The notes: generated by a model not told the origin, from the sequence alone. DNA of 64,000 nt from Parvibaculum sp039973015 (GCF_039973015.1 NZ_JBDWLT010000012.1:372001-436000), one strand, 5' to 3'; positions 1 to 9,126 are shown, counted from the first letter of the stretch. Made by a program: numbers and translations.

Positions 1-1
1 C

Positions 2-550
2 CATGCGCGTACAAAGTCGGACCGGCATGGCTTCACGGTTCATGTCTGCCAGCTTCGTCCCGAGAGCCGCGGCTATATCGCGCTCAAGTCGACGAACCCG
101 ACCGACCATGCGCTCATCCAGCCGAACTATCTCGAAGCGGAATATGACCGCGTCGTGATGCGCGAAGGCGTGAAGATCGTGCGCAACATCGTCGCGCAGC
201 GCGCGATGGACGCCTATCGCGGGCCCGAGTTCTGGCCCGGCGCGGGCGTACAGAGCGATGATGAGATCGACGCCTGGATCCGGGAAACGGCGGAAACGAT
301 CTATCATCCGATCGGCACGGCCAAGATGGGCACGGACCCGATGGCGGTCGTCGATGCGAAGTGCCGTGTCCACGGGCTTCAGGGCCTGCGCGTCATCGAC
401 GCCTCGGTCATGCCGACGCTTGTGGGCGGCAACACCAATGCGCCGACGATCATGATCGCCGAAAAGATTTCGGACGATATTCTCGGCAAGGCGCCGCTGC
501 CCGCCGAAAACGTCACCATTGCGGAAGACAGGGTCGGCAACGCCGCCTGA
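2..550 (+). CDS. GMC oxidoreductase (choline dehydrogenase-like), 3' end only
   Basis: This is the C-terminal part of an FAD-dependent glucose-methanol-choline oxidoreductase; the 5' end lies outside the window and reading is open from base 2. The visible part matches the GMC C-terminal domain. It contains HPIGTAKMG, where the His belongs to the active-site base pair of the family, and the late FAD-contacting stretch with VIDASVMP, GGNTNAPT and IMIAEK. About 182 residues are present. Such enzymes oxidise primary alcohols, including alkanols, choline and polyethylene glycols; the substrate cannot be read from this fragment. A strong hairpin terminator follows the stop. Confidence 0.93.
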   Translation, partial: HARTKSDRHGFTVHVCQLRPESRGYIALKSTNPTDHALIQPNYLEAEYDRVVMREGVKIVRNIVAQRAMDAYRGPEFWPGAGVQSDDEIDAWIRETAETIYHPIGTAKMGTDPMAVVDAKCRVHGLQGLRVIDASVMPTLVGGNTNAPTIMIAEKISDDILGKAPLPAENVTIAEDRVGNAA

Positions 551-571
551 TCCCCGCGCGAGGGACAAAAC

Positions 572-603
572 AAAAGCCGGTGTCTTGCGACACCGGCTTT
601 TTT
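572..603 (+). terminator. Rho-independent terminator after GMC gene
   Basis: A perfect 13-bp stem (AAAAGCCGGTGTC, paired with GACACCGGCTTTT) closes a TTGC loop, and the T-rich 3' arm runs into TTT. It lies 21 bp after the GMC stop codon. Confidence 0.9.
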
Positions 604-705
604 GTCGGCGACAATGCGGCCGTGATCATTTTCGTCGATGTGCTGCTCGCGGGCACGACGCTCGGACTGGTGGACGCGTAAGCGCCATCCCCGGCATTCG
701 CTGCA

Positions 706-1980
706 TCAGGCCGAAGGAGCGCGCCGCCGCCCGGAGCGCCCGATCAGGATCGCACAAGCCACGATGACAAGTGCGCCGGCGGCGAACACGATCAGGATAT
801 TGCTCAGGTCGAACAAGACGATTGTATCGAGGCCAACGGTTCCCGTTTGCCAGTACAACCACTCGCCGCCGATCTCCCTTGCAAGCGTGGTGCTGCCGGT
901 CGAAAGCACGATGATGCCATTACCCGTCGCCGGGTCGATGCGGGCGGTGGTGTTGATGGCCGGGTAGTTGCTGCCGTCGTGACCGATGACGAAGCCGCCG
1001 GCGCTGTTCGGCGCGTAAAGGGTCGGCCCCAGGCCCCAGACGGGCAGTCCGTAAAGACCCGCTTCTGGCGCCTGCATCGCTTCGAGCGTTGCGCGGCTCA
1101 GCACGCCGCGTCCGGATGGAGCATCGGGTCCACCGGTCTGAGCTTTCAGAAAGCGCGTCAGGTCGGCGGCGGAGGTATAGAGCGAAGCGGCCCCGGTGGC
1201 GGTAAACCTGTAATGGACCGCCGGAGACCCGTCCGCGGCGTAGAAATCCACGAGACGACCGGGATCCGGATCGACGAAGGTCGATGCGGTCATCCCGAGC
1301 GGTTCAAACACCGCGCGGCGCATATAGTCGTTGAAGGACTCATGCGTCACTTCCTCGATGAGCAGCTGCAGGATGAGGTAACCGCCGCCCGAATAGCGCC
1401 ATGTGGAGCCCGGGCGTGCACCGACATGCACGACTCCGTTTTGGCCGGGCAGGACGTCCGACGTATGGCTCAGTTCCTGCTCGATCGTGGGCAACTCTTC
1501 GCCGGGGCCAAAGCCCAGAAAACCCAGATCGTCTGTCAGGCCTGAGGTATGGCTGAGCAATCTGCGTATCGTGACCTCGTCATTGCTGAATTCGCTCGGT
1601 GGCAACTGCCAGCGCGTGAGGTAATGCTGCACCGGCGCATCAAGATCGATCCGGCCCTGCTCGACGAGCGTCATCACGCCCCAGGCGGTGAGCCATTTGC
1701 TCAGCGAGGCGACCTGGAAGAGCGAATGGACGTCGACGCTGCGTCCATGCGAGTTGAAGGATGTTCCTGCGACGCGGCCATGGTCCAGCAAAACGATCGC
1801 GATATTGCCTTTCGACTCCGCCGTGTAGCGGCTCTCCGCCCAACGGATAAAGCCCTCCGTGTCGCCAGTCGCTGCGGGCATGGCACGTCCCCAGCCTTCA
1901 CGCGCGCCGGCGCCGACAAGCACCGACCAGGCGGCAAGCGCTGCGATCGCGGCAAGGACAATGACAACTGTTCGGTTCAT
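706..1980 (-). CDS. Beta-lactamase-family serine hydrolase, membrane anchored
   Basis: The protein is a class C beta-lactamase/DD-peptidase-fold hydrolase (PF00144 type). The chosen ATG at 1980 gives 424 residues and follows a GGGGAG ribosome site by about 8 bases; a GTG at 1998 is in frame but less likely. An N-terminal hydrophobic segment (NRTVVIVLAAIAALAAW) looks like a signal or anchor. The nucleophile motif is SLSK (S-x-x-K), and YSGGGY supplies the Tyr motif region. A C-terminal membrane helix (about residues 390-415) is followed by RSGRRR. The active site is therefore probably periplasmic. Substrate is unknown; relatives include esterases, D-aminopeptidases and penicillin-binding proteins. 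Confidence 0.85.
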   Translation of the reverse strand: MNRTVVIVLAAIAALAAWSVLVGAGAREGWGRAMPAATGDTEGFIRWAESRYTAESKGNIAIVLLDHGRVAGTSFNSHGRSVDVHSLFQVASLSKWLTAWGVMTLVEQGRIDLDAPVQHYLTRWQLPPSEFSNDEVTIRRLLSHTSGLTDDLGFLGFGPGEELPTIEQELSHTSDVLPGQNGVVHVGARPGSTWRYSGGGYLILQLLIEEVTHESFNDYMRRAVFEPLGMTASTFVDPDPGRLVDFYAADGSPAVHYRFTATGAASLYTSAADLTRFLKAQTGGPDAPSGRGVLSRATLEAMQAPEAGLYGLPVWGLGPTLYAPNSAGGFVIGHDGSNYPAINTTARIDPATGNGIIVLSTGSTTLAREIGGEWLYWQTGTVGLDTIVLFDLSNILIVFAAGALVIVACAILIGRSGRRRAPSA

Positions 1981-2131
1981 TCGCGCTCTCCCCTCCACGC
2001 GGCCATGACATCGGCTATAGATGATGGGGATGTCCGGCGCCTGTCAAATGGCATGCAAAGGCCGGTGGACTGGACATGCATTTTGAATCACGAACTCAAT
2101 TCAACGGGAATCCCGTTTGTGGGCAGGAAGC

Positions 2132-2803
2132 CTAGCCGCGATCTTCCCTGGCGGCGGGTGTCGTCTTCACGAGGCGGAGATAGGAACGCTCGCTGCGGAG
2201 CGGCGGCTTGCGGCTCGCATGGCTCGCAATGCTGGCAACCGCCACCGGGGGCCTTTCCGCGAGAATGCGGCGCGCAATGACTTCCGCCGGGCGGGGCGCC
2301 TTCGGCATCCGTTCCGGGTCAAGGCGGCGCAGCCGGTCGATCCACTGGCGCGCGAGCAGGCGGTCGCCGATCCAGGCGAACTGGTCGATGGGCACCGCCG
2401 CGCCGAGCACGCGGGTCATCGACCCGTCTTCATGGGCAAGCGGCAGCAGGATCATCTCGAAGGTGACTTCGCGGCCGTCATTCGTCGCTGCCGTATATTC
2501 CACGACCGAGACGGTCGCATTGGCGGCGACGTCGTCGAGCGCCTCTTTCAGGTTTTCGGCGCAGTCGTCGGACCACATGGAAAGCATGTTGTGGCCGCGA
2601 AACTCCATCCCATAGGTGCTGCAAAGCCCTGTGCCCGCGAGGCGGAAGCGATAGGTGTCGCGGTCCTTGCGTTCCAGAATGAACACATAAGGCAGGATGC
2701 GGCGGATATCGCCCGGCTCGATCTCGCCACGGCGCGGCGCGGGGCGCCCGGCGCGGATCGCATTCCAGTAATCGAACAGCGCCTGATTGTTCTTGTGCTT
2801 CAT
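2132..2803 (-). CDS. PAS_5 domain protein
   Basis: This is a small soluble protein of the alphaproteobacterial PAS_5 family (PF07310 type). Recognition rests on the N-terminal pattern ALFDYWNAIRAGR, PRRGEIEP, IRRILPYVFILER and FRLAGTGLCSTYG, with a basic C-terminal tail. No output domain is visible, so a sensory or adaptor role is inferred only. Three ATGs lie at 2812, 2809 and 2803; AGGGG is 9 bases before the last one, which I prefer. It is transcribed alone, away from the Asn-rich gene. Confidence 0.8.
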   Translation of the reverse strand: MKHKNNQALFDYWNAIRAGRPAPRRGEIEPGDIRRILPYVFILERKDRDTYRFRLAGTGLCSTYGMEFRGHNMLSMWSDDCAENLKEALDDVAANATVSVVEYTAATNDGREVTFEMILLPLAHEDGSMTRVLGAAVPIDQFAWIGDRLLARQWIDRLRRLDPERMPKAPRPAEVIARRILAERPPVAVASIASHASRKPPLRSERSYLRLVKTTPAAREDRG

Positions 2804-2812
2804 AGCCATCAT

Positions 2813-3316
2813 CCCCTGCCGCGCTTGTCGCCTGGCAGGGGAATGCCCCCAATGCAGCCCCAGGCGGAAATCCTAACTCATTCCCGGTCGGCCGTCCCGT
2901 TTCGGGTCAGCTTTCCGTCTTTTTGTCCCCGGTCCGCCCGCCGTTTTGATCTGATACGGGTTGATCTGGTACGGGCCGCCGGCGCGCCGGGCGGGGACGA
3001 AAGGCAGGGAGCAGAAAGCGTGCCATCCGTTAATGAAACAGACGCGCAGCTGCGCGCCTCGCGCGGGCGGGTGGAATTTCCCAGAAAGTTCAATGGTTTG
3101 CGCGGCACGGGGCCTGCAAGGGAGGGCTCAAGAGGTTAACGGGCCTGGCCGCGCGCCCTGTGCCGCCCGTCCCACGGTGAGGCGCTGGCCCCGATGCCCG
3201 CCCGTTTCCGGCGGCTTCCCCCTTGCGGCATGGCTTTCGCATCGTCAGGGCCGAGAGCCCGAAAGGGTCCGAAAAAGACGCAGGCCAACGTGTCCATATG
3301 GACCGGGAGTGTCAGG
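2813..3316. other. Intergenic region with a 15-bp tandem duplication
   Basis: No convincing gene is seen in these 500 bases between divergent genes. At 2946-2975 the unit TTGATCTGATACGGG is followed directly by TTGATCTGGTACGGG, with one mismatch. This could be a regulator site or a slippage product. No clear -35/-10 pair was identified for either flanking gene. Confidence 0.5.
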
Positions 3317-4321
3317 ATGAAGCAGATGAGTATTTCTTTCGCCGGCAGCAGGCTGGCTTTCACGGCGGCAGCCTTCGGCGCCGCAGTCTTCCTTTATGCG
3401 ATGGGCGGGGCCGATCCGGCCTCGGCTTGCGGCGGCGGTTGCACACCTCCGCCCCCGGCCAATGATTGCGGCTGCGATGGCGGCGGCGGCGGCGGCAAGG
3501 GCCACGGCGGCGGCAAGAACTACAACAAGAACTACAATTTCAATTACAACAAGAACATTAACTACAACAAGAACATCAACAACAACAAGAACATCAACAA
3601 CAATACCAACGTCAATAACAACACGAACAACAACACCAATAACAATACGAACAACAACTACAACGAGAACAACGTCCACGTGAACGTCAACGTGAACGCC
3701 AACTCTTCGTCGTCGTCGACGGCCACGGCTTCCGCCATCGCCAATGCGAATGCGGCCGCGGACAGCGCGTCCTCCGCGCTCGACCGCACGAGCTCCGTTG
3801 CCATCGGCAATGGCAGCGGCGGCGGTTATGGCGGCGGCGGCTCGAGCTATTATGTCTCCGCGCCGCAGGCCGCCCCGATGGGTGCGCTCAACGTGGTGGT
3901 GCGCACGGCGAATGTCGTGAAGCCGGTCAAGGCGATCTGCGTCAGCGCCAAGGGTCTCGAAGAGGCCGCGCGCATGAGCACGAATGTGAGCGAGGTCGGG
4001 CCGGAAGACGATGTGGAACTGTTCCATTGCGTCGCGGGCGACATGCTCGTCGCCACGATCGGCCGCATGACGGGCAAGGGCGGCAATGCGCAGCCGGATT
4101 ATCTCGGCGGCTATGTCATCGAGTGCCATGCCGGCGAGGCGCTGCGCCACGGCTCGAACGGTATGCTCGCCTGTGTGCCGCAGCAGAAGGACTACGGCTA
4201 CTCCCAGGTGCCTGCCGCCACGCGGCTGGCCTATGCGGAAGTTCTCATCCGCAAGAATGAAAAGGGCGAGGAAGTTTCCGCGACGGGCGGCGGCTTCTTC
4301 TCCGGCGGCGTCGGTTATTAA
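3317..4321 (+). CDS. Secreted protein with Gly-rich and Asn-rich low-complexity core
   Basis: I do not recognise a named family. The ATG at 3317 follows GGGAG and gives 334 residues; longer frames upstream add an implausible basic leader. Residues 1-38 look like a Sec signal peptide (hydrophobic AFTAAAFGAAVFLYAMGGA, then PASA). A CGGGC/Pro/Gly segment follows, then residues 68-131 in which about two thirds are Asn, largely alternating with Tyr, Lys, Ile, Thr and Val. Next come a Ser/Ala stretch, a Gly/Tyr-rich linker (165-180) and a more ordered 150-residue C-terminal region (from about 187) with four Cys. The composition suggests a surface or amyloid-like structural protein. That is inference; a CsgG-like lipoprotein is encoded 7 kb away. 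Confidence 0.75.
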   Translation: MKQMSISFAGSRLAFTAAAFGAAVFLYAMGGADPASACGGGCTPPPPANDCGCDGGGGGGKGHGGGKNYNKNYNFNYNKNINYNKNINNNKNINNNTNVNNNTNNNTNNNTNNNYNENNVHVNVNVNANSSSSSTATASAIANANAAADSASSALDRTSSVAIGNGSGGGYGGGGSSYYVSAPQAAPMGALNVVVRTANVVKPVKAICVSAKGLEEAARMSTNVSEVGPEDDVELFHCVAGDMLVATIGRMTGKGGNAQPDYLGGYVIECHAGEALRHGSNGMLACVPQQKDYGYSQVPAATRLAYAEVLIRKNEKGEEVSATGGGFFSGGVGY

Positions 4322-4383
4322 TTCCGATACACGGGCCGGCGATACGTGACTTCTTCATCCCGCGTGTCGCTGTTCGGGGGCCC

Positions 4384-4474
4384 GAACCGTTTTCCAGGAC
4401 CGCTCTTCAAGGGCCGGTTCGGAAAACGGTTCACCTATAAGGAGACGGGGAGAGCGAAAGCTCTCCCCGTTTTC
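4384..4474 (+). terminator. Tandem hairpins / terminator after Asn-rich gene
   Basis: Two inverted repeats follow the gene. GAACCGTTTTCC (4384-4395) pairs with its complement at 4421-4432. Then ACGGGGAGAGC (4445-4455), a GAAA loop and GCTCTCCCCGT (4460-4470) are followed by TTTC. The second is a good intrinsic terminator. Confidence 0.75.
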
Positions 4475-4524
4475 GTTTGTGCGCGATGCGATGATGTATT
4501 GGGGCTGCGAGGCCTGCAACAAAT

Positions 4525-4629
4525 CGTCATTGCGAGAAGCGCGCTCGCGCGACGAAGCAATCCAGGGCCGCGAGCAGGGAGCTTGCCGCTCCTGGATTGC
4601 TTCGCTTCTTGCAGTCGCTCGCAATGACG
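4525..4629. repeat. Nested palindromic intergenic repeat, copy 1
   Basis: Perfect 12-bp ends (CGTCATTGCGAG and CTCGCAATGACG) enclose a second perfect 13-bp inverted pair, GAAGCAATCCAGG at 4554-4566 and its complement at 4591-4603. The same outer and inner motifs recur at 26926-27138. This is a widespread type of small non-autonomous palindromic element in alphaproteobacteria. Confidence 0.85.
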
Positions 4630-4664
4630 AGATTGGAAGCGGCGGACCTAACTCGGCGATCCCT

Positions 4665-5137
4665 CTACCCGACCGCCGTGCAAAAATAAGTCGTGGGGCA
4701 GGGCGCGCCGTTCGGCATCAGAGCGTAGTTCAGAATGTCGCCGGCGCGCGTCCAGCCGCCGCGCTCCCGCGCATCGCGGAATGTCAAACCACCGGCGTCA
4801 TTCCGGCGCCCGCCAAAACCACAGGTGTCATCCCGGGATTCATTCCCGGGACCCATTGGCTTTTGTTCTTGCGGATGCCTCGGTTGGACTCCGGCGATCC
4901 AGCCTTCGCCGGAACAGGGCCGGAACAGGAAAGTGCCGGATTGACTATGGCGGCTGTGGTGAAGCCCCGCTCGCCCCGCGCGGCGCTCGCCGCCACCTTC
5001 CGCCAGAAGGTTTCTGCCTTCTCCCGCGTCATCGGCGCCATGAAGCTCACCGACGCCCCGCCCTCCACGCAGTCGACCAACACGTCGCAGAGCCCGGCAA
5101 TCTCGCGCTCCGTAGGCTGATCGATGCGGCGGATGGT
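4665..5137 (-). pseudogene. GNAT acetyltransferase pseudogene split by a repeat
   Basis: Two pieces of one GNAT N-acetyltransferase can be read on the minus strand in different frames. Bases 5137 down to about 4939 encode an N-terminal part (IRRIDQPTEREIAGLCDVLV, then GGASVSFMAP and EKAETFWRKVA). Bases about 4790 down to 4665 encode the family's C-terminal end (GWTRAGDILNYALMPNG, then APCPTTYF) with a stop at 4665. The central acetyl-CoA-binding region (R/Q-x-x-G-x-G/A) is missing and a repeat of about 150 bp sits in its place. No start codon remains in the obvious position. The gene is therefore dead. Confidence 0.7.
4790..4938. repeat. Intergenic-type repeat inserted in the GNAT pseudogene
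   Basis: The block carries GTCATTCC, then GTCATCCCGGGATTCATTCC-type palindromic words, GGACCCATTGGCTTTTGTTC, and an imperfect partner (GGCGATCCAGCCTTCGCCGG). It resembles the GTCATTCC-family repeats scattered in alphaproteobacterial genomes. Its borders are estimated from where GNAT similarity stops and resumes. Confidence 0.6.
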
Positions 5138-5388
5138 GGTTGGTGGTGGGTATGTTCTCTCGGTATAAGGAATGCTGATAAAAGTAAAAAGGGCAGTGGG
5201 GTATTCTAGGGCGGCAAAAAGTTTAGGCTGAAAGTCTGCTTATGATCCAGAGTGGGCATTTCCGTCTATGCCCAAATTTTACTAGGCTACGTAAGGAGGT
5301 TTGTTTGGCCGTTCTCTTCTTTCTGCGTTTAACAAAAATAATCTGCATGCAGATGGAGACAACATGCCGATTCCAGCGGTGAATTGAG

Positions 5389-8300
5389 ATGCAGTTCGTC
5401 AAAAATGGCCCGGATGTACCGGAGCAATTGCTTCAGGCCCATGAAGATGGCCGGGTGGTTTTCTTCTGCGGCGCGGGCATATCCTATCCAGCCCGCCTCC
5501 CAAATTTTGATGGCCTTGTTCGGGGTATCTATGAACAACTTAGCGAGATCCCCAATGCTATCGAGCGCTCTGCCCTAGAAAGCGATCGGTACGACACGAC
5601 AATCGGCCTTTTGGAGAGCCGAGTCATCGACGGACGGTCCGTGGTTCGTCGCGCACTAGCGAAAATTCTCACGCCTGACTTGACGTTGCCCAATGCAACC
5701 AGAACCCATGAAGCGCTACTAACGCTTGCGAGAAATCGCGCCGGTCGGTCTCGACTCATCACGACTAACTTCGATTGTTTGTTCGAGCAAGCGACGGAAA
5801 AGTTGGGGATCAATCTGGAGAGTTTCGAAGCGCCACTTCTCCCCGTGCCGAAGAAGAGGTGGGACGGCATTGTCTATCTTCATGGACGCTTGCCGGACGC
5901 GCCGACACAGACTGATCTCGATAAACTTGTCGTTTCGAGCGGCGATTTCGGCCTTGCTTATCTGACAGAGAGGTGGGCCGCGCGGTTTGTCAGTGAACTC
6001 TTCCGCAATCACACAGTCTGTTTCATTGGCTATAGTATCAACGACCCCGTGATGCGTTATATGATGGACGCACTTGCGGCGGATCAGCTTCTGGGGGAAG
6101 CGCCTACCGAAGTGTTCGCATTCGGCAACCATAGTCGTGGGAAGGAGGCCGAGGAGGCGGCAGAGTGGGCGGCCAAGAATGTTATTCCCATTTTATATCG
6201 GAACCACAATCATCACGCGCTGCTTCATCAGACCCTGCAGGTTTGGGCAGATACCTATCGAGACGGTGTCCGCGGCAAGGAAGCCATCATCTCCCGTTAT
6301 GCCACGCTGAAACCCATGGGTAGTACGCGGCAAGACAATTTTGTCGGCCGAATGCTTTGGGCTTTATGTGATGAAAGCGGCCTCCCGGCGAAGGCGCTGG
6401 CGGAGCACAACCCCCTTCCACCGATAGAATGGCTTTATGCACTATCTGAAGACCGATTTGGGCACCGTGACCTCGTCCGGTTCGGTATTCGCCCCGACGA
6501 AGTCGAGGATAAAAAGCTCGCCTACAGTATGATAATGCGTCCAGCGTCCTATACCAAATCGCCATGGATGAGGCTGGTTCATAGTGCCGATCGAGTTTTT
6601 ACTCGGTGGGATAGTGTTATGCCTCATATAGCTCGCTGGCTCGTGCGCCACCTCGACAATCCCGAGCTGTTGATATGGGTCGCGAAGCAGGGGGGGCGGG
6701 TGGATGACAACTTCCGGTTTTTTCTTGAAAATTGGCTCCGTGACAACACTCTGTCACCTGCGATGGAAGTGTTGTGGCGGATTGTCCTCTCAGGACGTCT
6801 GCCGGAAGGTAGTTCTCAATACAATCTCTATTCTTGGGTTCAGCGGTTCAAGCGTTCAGGTTTGACCCCCTTACTGCGCATGCAGCTTCGCGAACTACTC
6901 TCCCCACGTATCCGAATACAGTCCTCCTACCGACAATTTGACGAAGACGATGGAGATAAACATATCGACGTCTCCACTCGCCGCCCCGATCAGGTAGTCG
7001 AATGGGAACTCGTGCTTGCTGCAAGCCACGTCCATGCGGTGTTTCGTAGCCTTGGAAAGAGTGCTGATTGGCAATCAGTGCTCCCGGAGCTACTCGGCGA
7101 TGCGACAGAACTGCTTCTCGATGCAATGGATATCATGCGTGAGCTGCAAGCCGCGGACGATCGCTCAGATCGCTCGTATTGGCAACAGCCTTCGATCAGT
7201 GATCATCCTCAAAACCAGAAATTCCGGGACTGGACGGCGCTTATCGAACTCACTCGCGATGCATGGTTGGCATCGACAGACTCAACGCCACAACGCGCTA
7301 TTCGGGAGGCACATCACTGGTTTGAGCTTCCTTATCCGGTATTCAAGCGTCTCGCATTCTTTGCCTTCGCGGAGAGGCGCGACCTGTTTTCGGTAACGGC
7401 AGTGTTAGATGCCTTGCTGTCCGAGAACGCATGGTGGCTGTGGTCGATCGAAACGAACCGTGAAGTCATGCGGTTGATTGTGGCGCTTGCACCGGAACTG
7501 GCAGGGGAGGAATCCGAGAGACTGCAGCAGGCAATTATCGATGGTCCACCCACAGCCATGTTTGGGAAGACCATGGAGAAGGAGGCATCGAGTTCGATAG
7601 ACCGAAAAGTGTGGTTGCGTCTCATCGCGATCCAAGAGATGGGTGTCCCTTTAGGGGTGTCCGCTGCTGCCCTTTTTCAATCTCTGTCGCAGACTTATCC
7701 GCAATGGGAGTCAGCGGGCGAGCGCGACGAATTTCCCGTGTGGATGAGTAGTGGTGGTTCGTGGCTAAAGCATTCGACGACACCAAGCACTGTCAAAGAA
7801 ATGGTTTCGTGGCTACTAGAAAATCGCGTCGTCGATGATCTTCACCACGAAGACGACTGGCGGGAGCGGTGCCGGAAGGACTTTAGAAGGACAGCAGCAG
7901 CACTGTTACATCTAGCTCAGCGTGGGGAGTGGGTCACCGATCGATGGAGGCAAGCCCTCCAGGCGTGGTCTGAAACTGAATTTGTTGCGCGCTCGTGGCG
8001 ATACGCAGCTGGACCTCTGTCCAATGCGCCTGATGCGGTAATTGAAGAACTTAGCCATGCGGTTGCTTGGTGGTTGAAAGCCGCCGCAAAATCCGTCGGC
8101 GAGAGGTCTGCTCCGTTTTTTACATTGGTGCGACGAATTTTAGATGTTGACCGAGACGAGATGAGGGAGAGTGATAACGATCCGATTACGTCCGCAATAA
8201 ACAATCCGGTCGGCATGGCAACTGAAGCCGTTCTGGATTTTTGGTATGCGGGCAATCTTGAAGATAATCAGGGGCTACATGCTGAGATTTTGGAAACGTT

Positions 8301-9126
8301 CACGCGTATTTGCGACCGTTCTATTTATGCCTATCGGCATGGCAGAATCCTCTTGTGCACCAATGCGATTACGCTATTTCGTGTGGATCGGGTGTGGACG
8401 GCAGAATTTTTATTACCTCAATTTGATTGGCATCGGGACCATGAGGCGGCTCGTCTTGCATGGACGGGATACCTCTGGTCTCCACGTCTATACCGGCCGC
8501 TACTAGATGAAATTAAAGGCCAGTTTCTCGAAACGGCGAACCATTGCGATGAGCTTGGAGAGCCCGCAGAGCAATATGCGGCACTCCTGACGTTTATTGC
8601 GCTTGAAGGAGGGGATATATTCACAAAGGCACAACTCAGGATGGCCACCGCAATCTTGCCAGAGTCCGGTTTAGTGCGCGCTATACAAACGCTTATCGAT
8701 GGACTGCACGGTGCAGCGGATCGTCGTGCTGAATATTGGCAAAACAGAGCTAAACCCTACCTTATAAGGATTTGGCCTAAGTCCTATGACATCAGAACGC
8801 CGCCAATTGCGGACAAATTTGCAGAGCTTTCTATAGCTGCAGGAGATGCGTTTCCCGAGGCGTTCGAGACGCTGCATGGATGGCTTCTGCCTATAGAATA
8901 TCCGGGTTATGTACTCGACCTGCTGTCTGAAGCGGGCCTCTGTACGAAGTATCCTCAAGACGCCGTCGCTTTTCTTGATCTCATTGTGTCTGGTGAACAG
9001 GTTTGGGTTTCGGATGAGCTGCGAAAATGTCTTGTAGAAATTAAGTCTGCGTGGTGGCAATCCGAGGAGGACCAACGATTTAGACGACTCGAGACGATAT
9101 TGCGACAGGCCGGGAAAGCGCTTTGA
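5389..9126 (+). CDS. SIR2-domain protein, probable anti-phage NADase (DSR-like)
   Basis: The 1245-residue protein begins with a SIR2-like fold: FFCGAGIS (25-32), TTNFD (125-129, Asn127), LHGRLPD (His165 in LHG) and CFIGYSINDP (211-220). In defence-associated sirtuins the equivalent Asn and His are the NAD-hydrolysing residues. The remaining 950 or so residues are long, Trp-rich and predicted mainly helical, without motifs I can name; a DUF4020-like C-terminus is possible. The likely role is NAD depletion on phage infection. The gene is visibly less G+C-rich than its neighbours and sits alone between intergenic zones, suggesting horizontal gain. ATG 5389 is the first start after an in-frame TGA at 5380; the ribosome site (GGTGA) is weak. 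No partner gene is adjacent. Confidence 0.85.
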   Translation: MQFVKNGPDVPEQLLQAHEDGRVVFFCGAGISYPARLPNFDGLVRGIYEQLSEIPNAIERSALESDRYDTTIGLLESRVIDGRSVVRRALAKILTPDLTLPNATRTHEALLTLARNRAGRSRLITTNFDCLFEQATEKLGINLESFEAPLLPVPKKRWDGIVYLHGRLPDAPTQTDLDKLVVSSGDFGLAYLTERWAARFVSELFRNHTVCFIGYSINDPVMRYMMDALAADQLLGEAPTEVFAFGNHSRGKEAEEAAEWAAKNVIPILYRNHNHHALLHQTLQVWADTYRDGVRGKEAIISRYATLKPMGSTRQDNFVGRMLWALCDESGLPAKALAEHNPLPPIEWLYALSEDRFGHRDLVRFGIRPDEVEDKKLAYSMIMRPASYTKSPWMRLVHSADRVFTRWDSVMPHIARWLVRHLDNPELLIWVAKQGGRVDDNFRFFLENWLRDNTLSPAMEVLWRIVLSGRLPEGSSQYNLYSWVQRFKRSGLTPLLRMQLRELLSPRIRIQSSYRQFDEDDGDKHIDVSTRRPDQVVEWELVLAASHVHAVFRSLGKSADWQSVLPELLGDATELLLDAMDIMRELQAADDRSDRSYWQQPSISDHPQNQKFRDWTALIELTRDAWLASTDSTPQRAIREAHHWFELPYPVFKRLAFFAFAERRDLFSVTAVLDALLSENAWWLWSIETNREVMRLIVALAPELAGEESERLQQAIIDGPPTAMFGKTMEKEASSSIDRKVWLRLIAIQEMGVPLGVSAAALFQSLSQTYPQWESAGERDEFPVWMSSGGSWLKHSTTPSTVKEMVSWLLENRVVDDLHHEDDWRERCRKDFRRTAAALLHLAQRGEWVTDRWRQALQAWSETEFVARSWRYAAGPLSNAPDAVIEELSHAVAWWLKAAAKSVGERSAPFFTLVRRILDVDRDEMRESDNDPITSAINNPVGMATEAVLDFWYAGNLEDNQGLHAEILETFTRICDRSIYAYRHGRILLCTNAITLFRVDRVWTAEFLLPQFDWHRDHEAARLAWTGYLWSPRLYRPLLDEIKGQFLETANHCDELGEPAEQYAALLTFIALEGGDIFTKAQLRMATAILPESGLVRAIQTLIDGLHGAADRRAEYWQNRAKPYLIRIWPKSYDIRTPPIADKFAELSIAAGDAFPEAFETLHGWLLPIEYPGYVLDLLSEAGLCTKYPQDAVAFLDLIVSGEQVWVSDELRKCLVEIKSAWWQSEEDQRFRRLETILRQAGKAL

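Noticed and set aside
3520..3720. AAC-rich repeats that resemble a CRISPR or satellite array
   Set aside because: The repeats are Asn codons within a single open frame with irregular units and no spacers.
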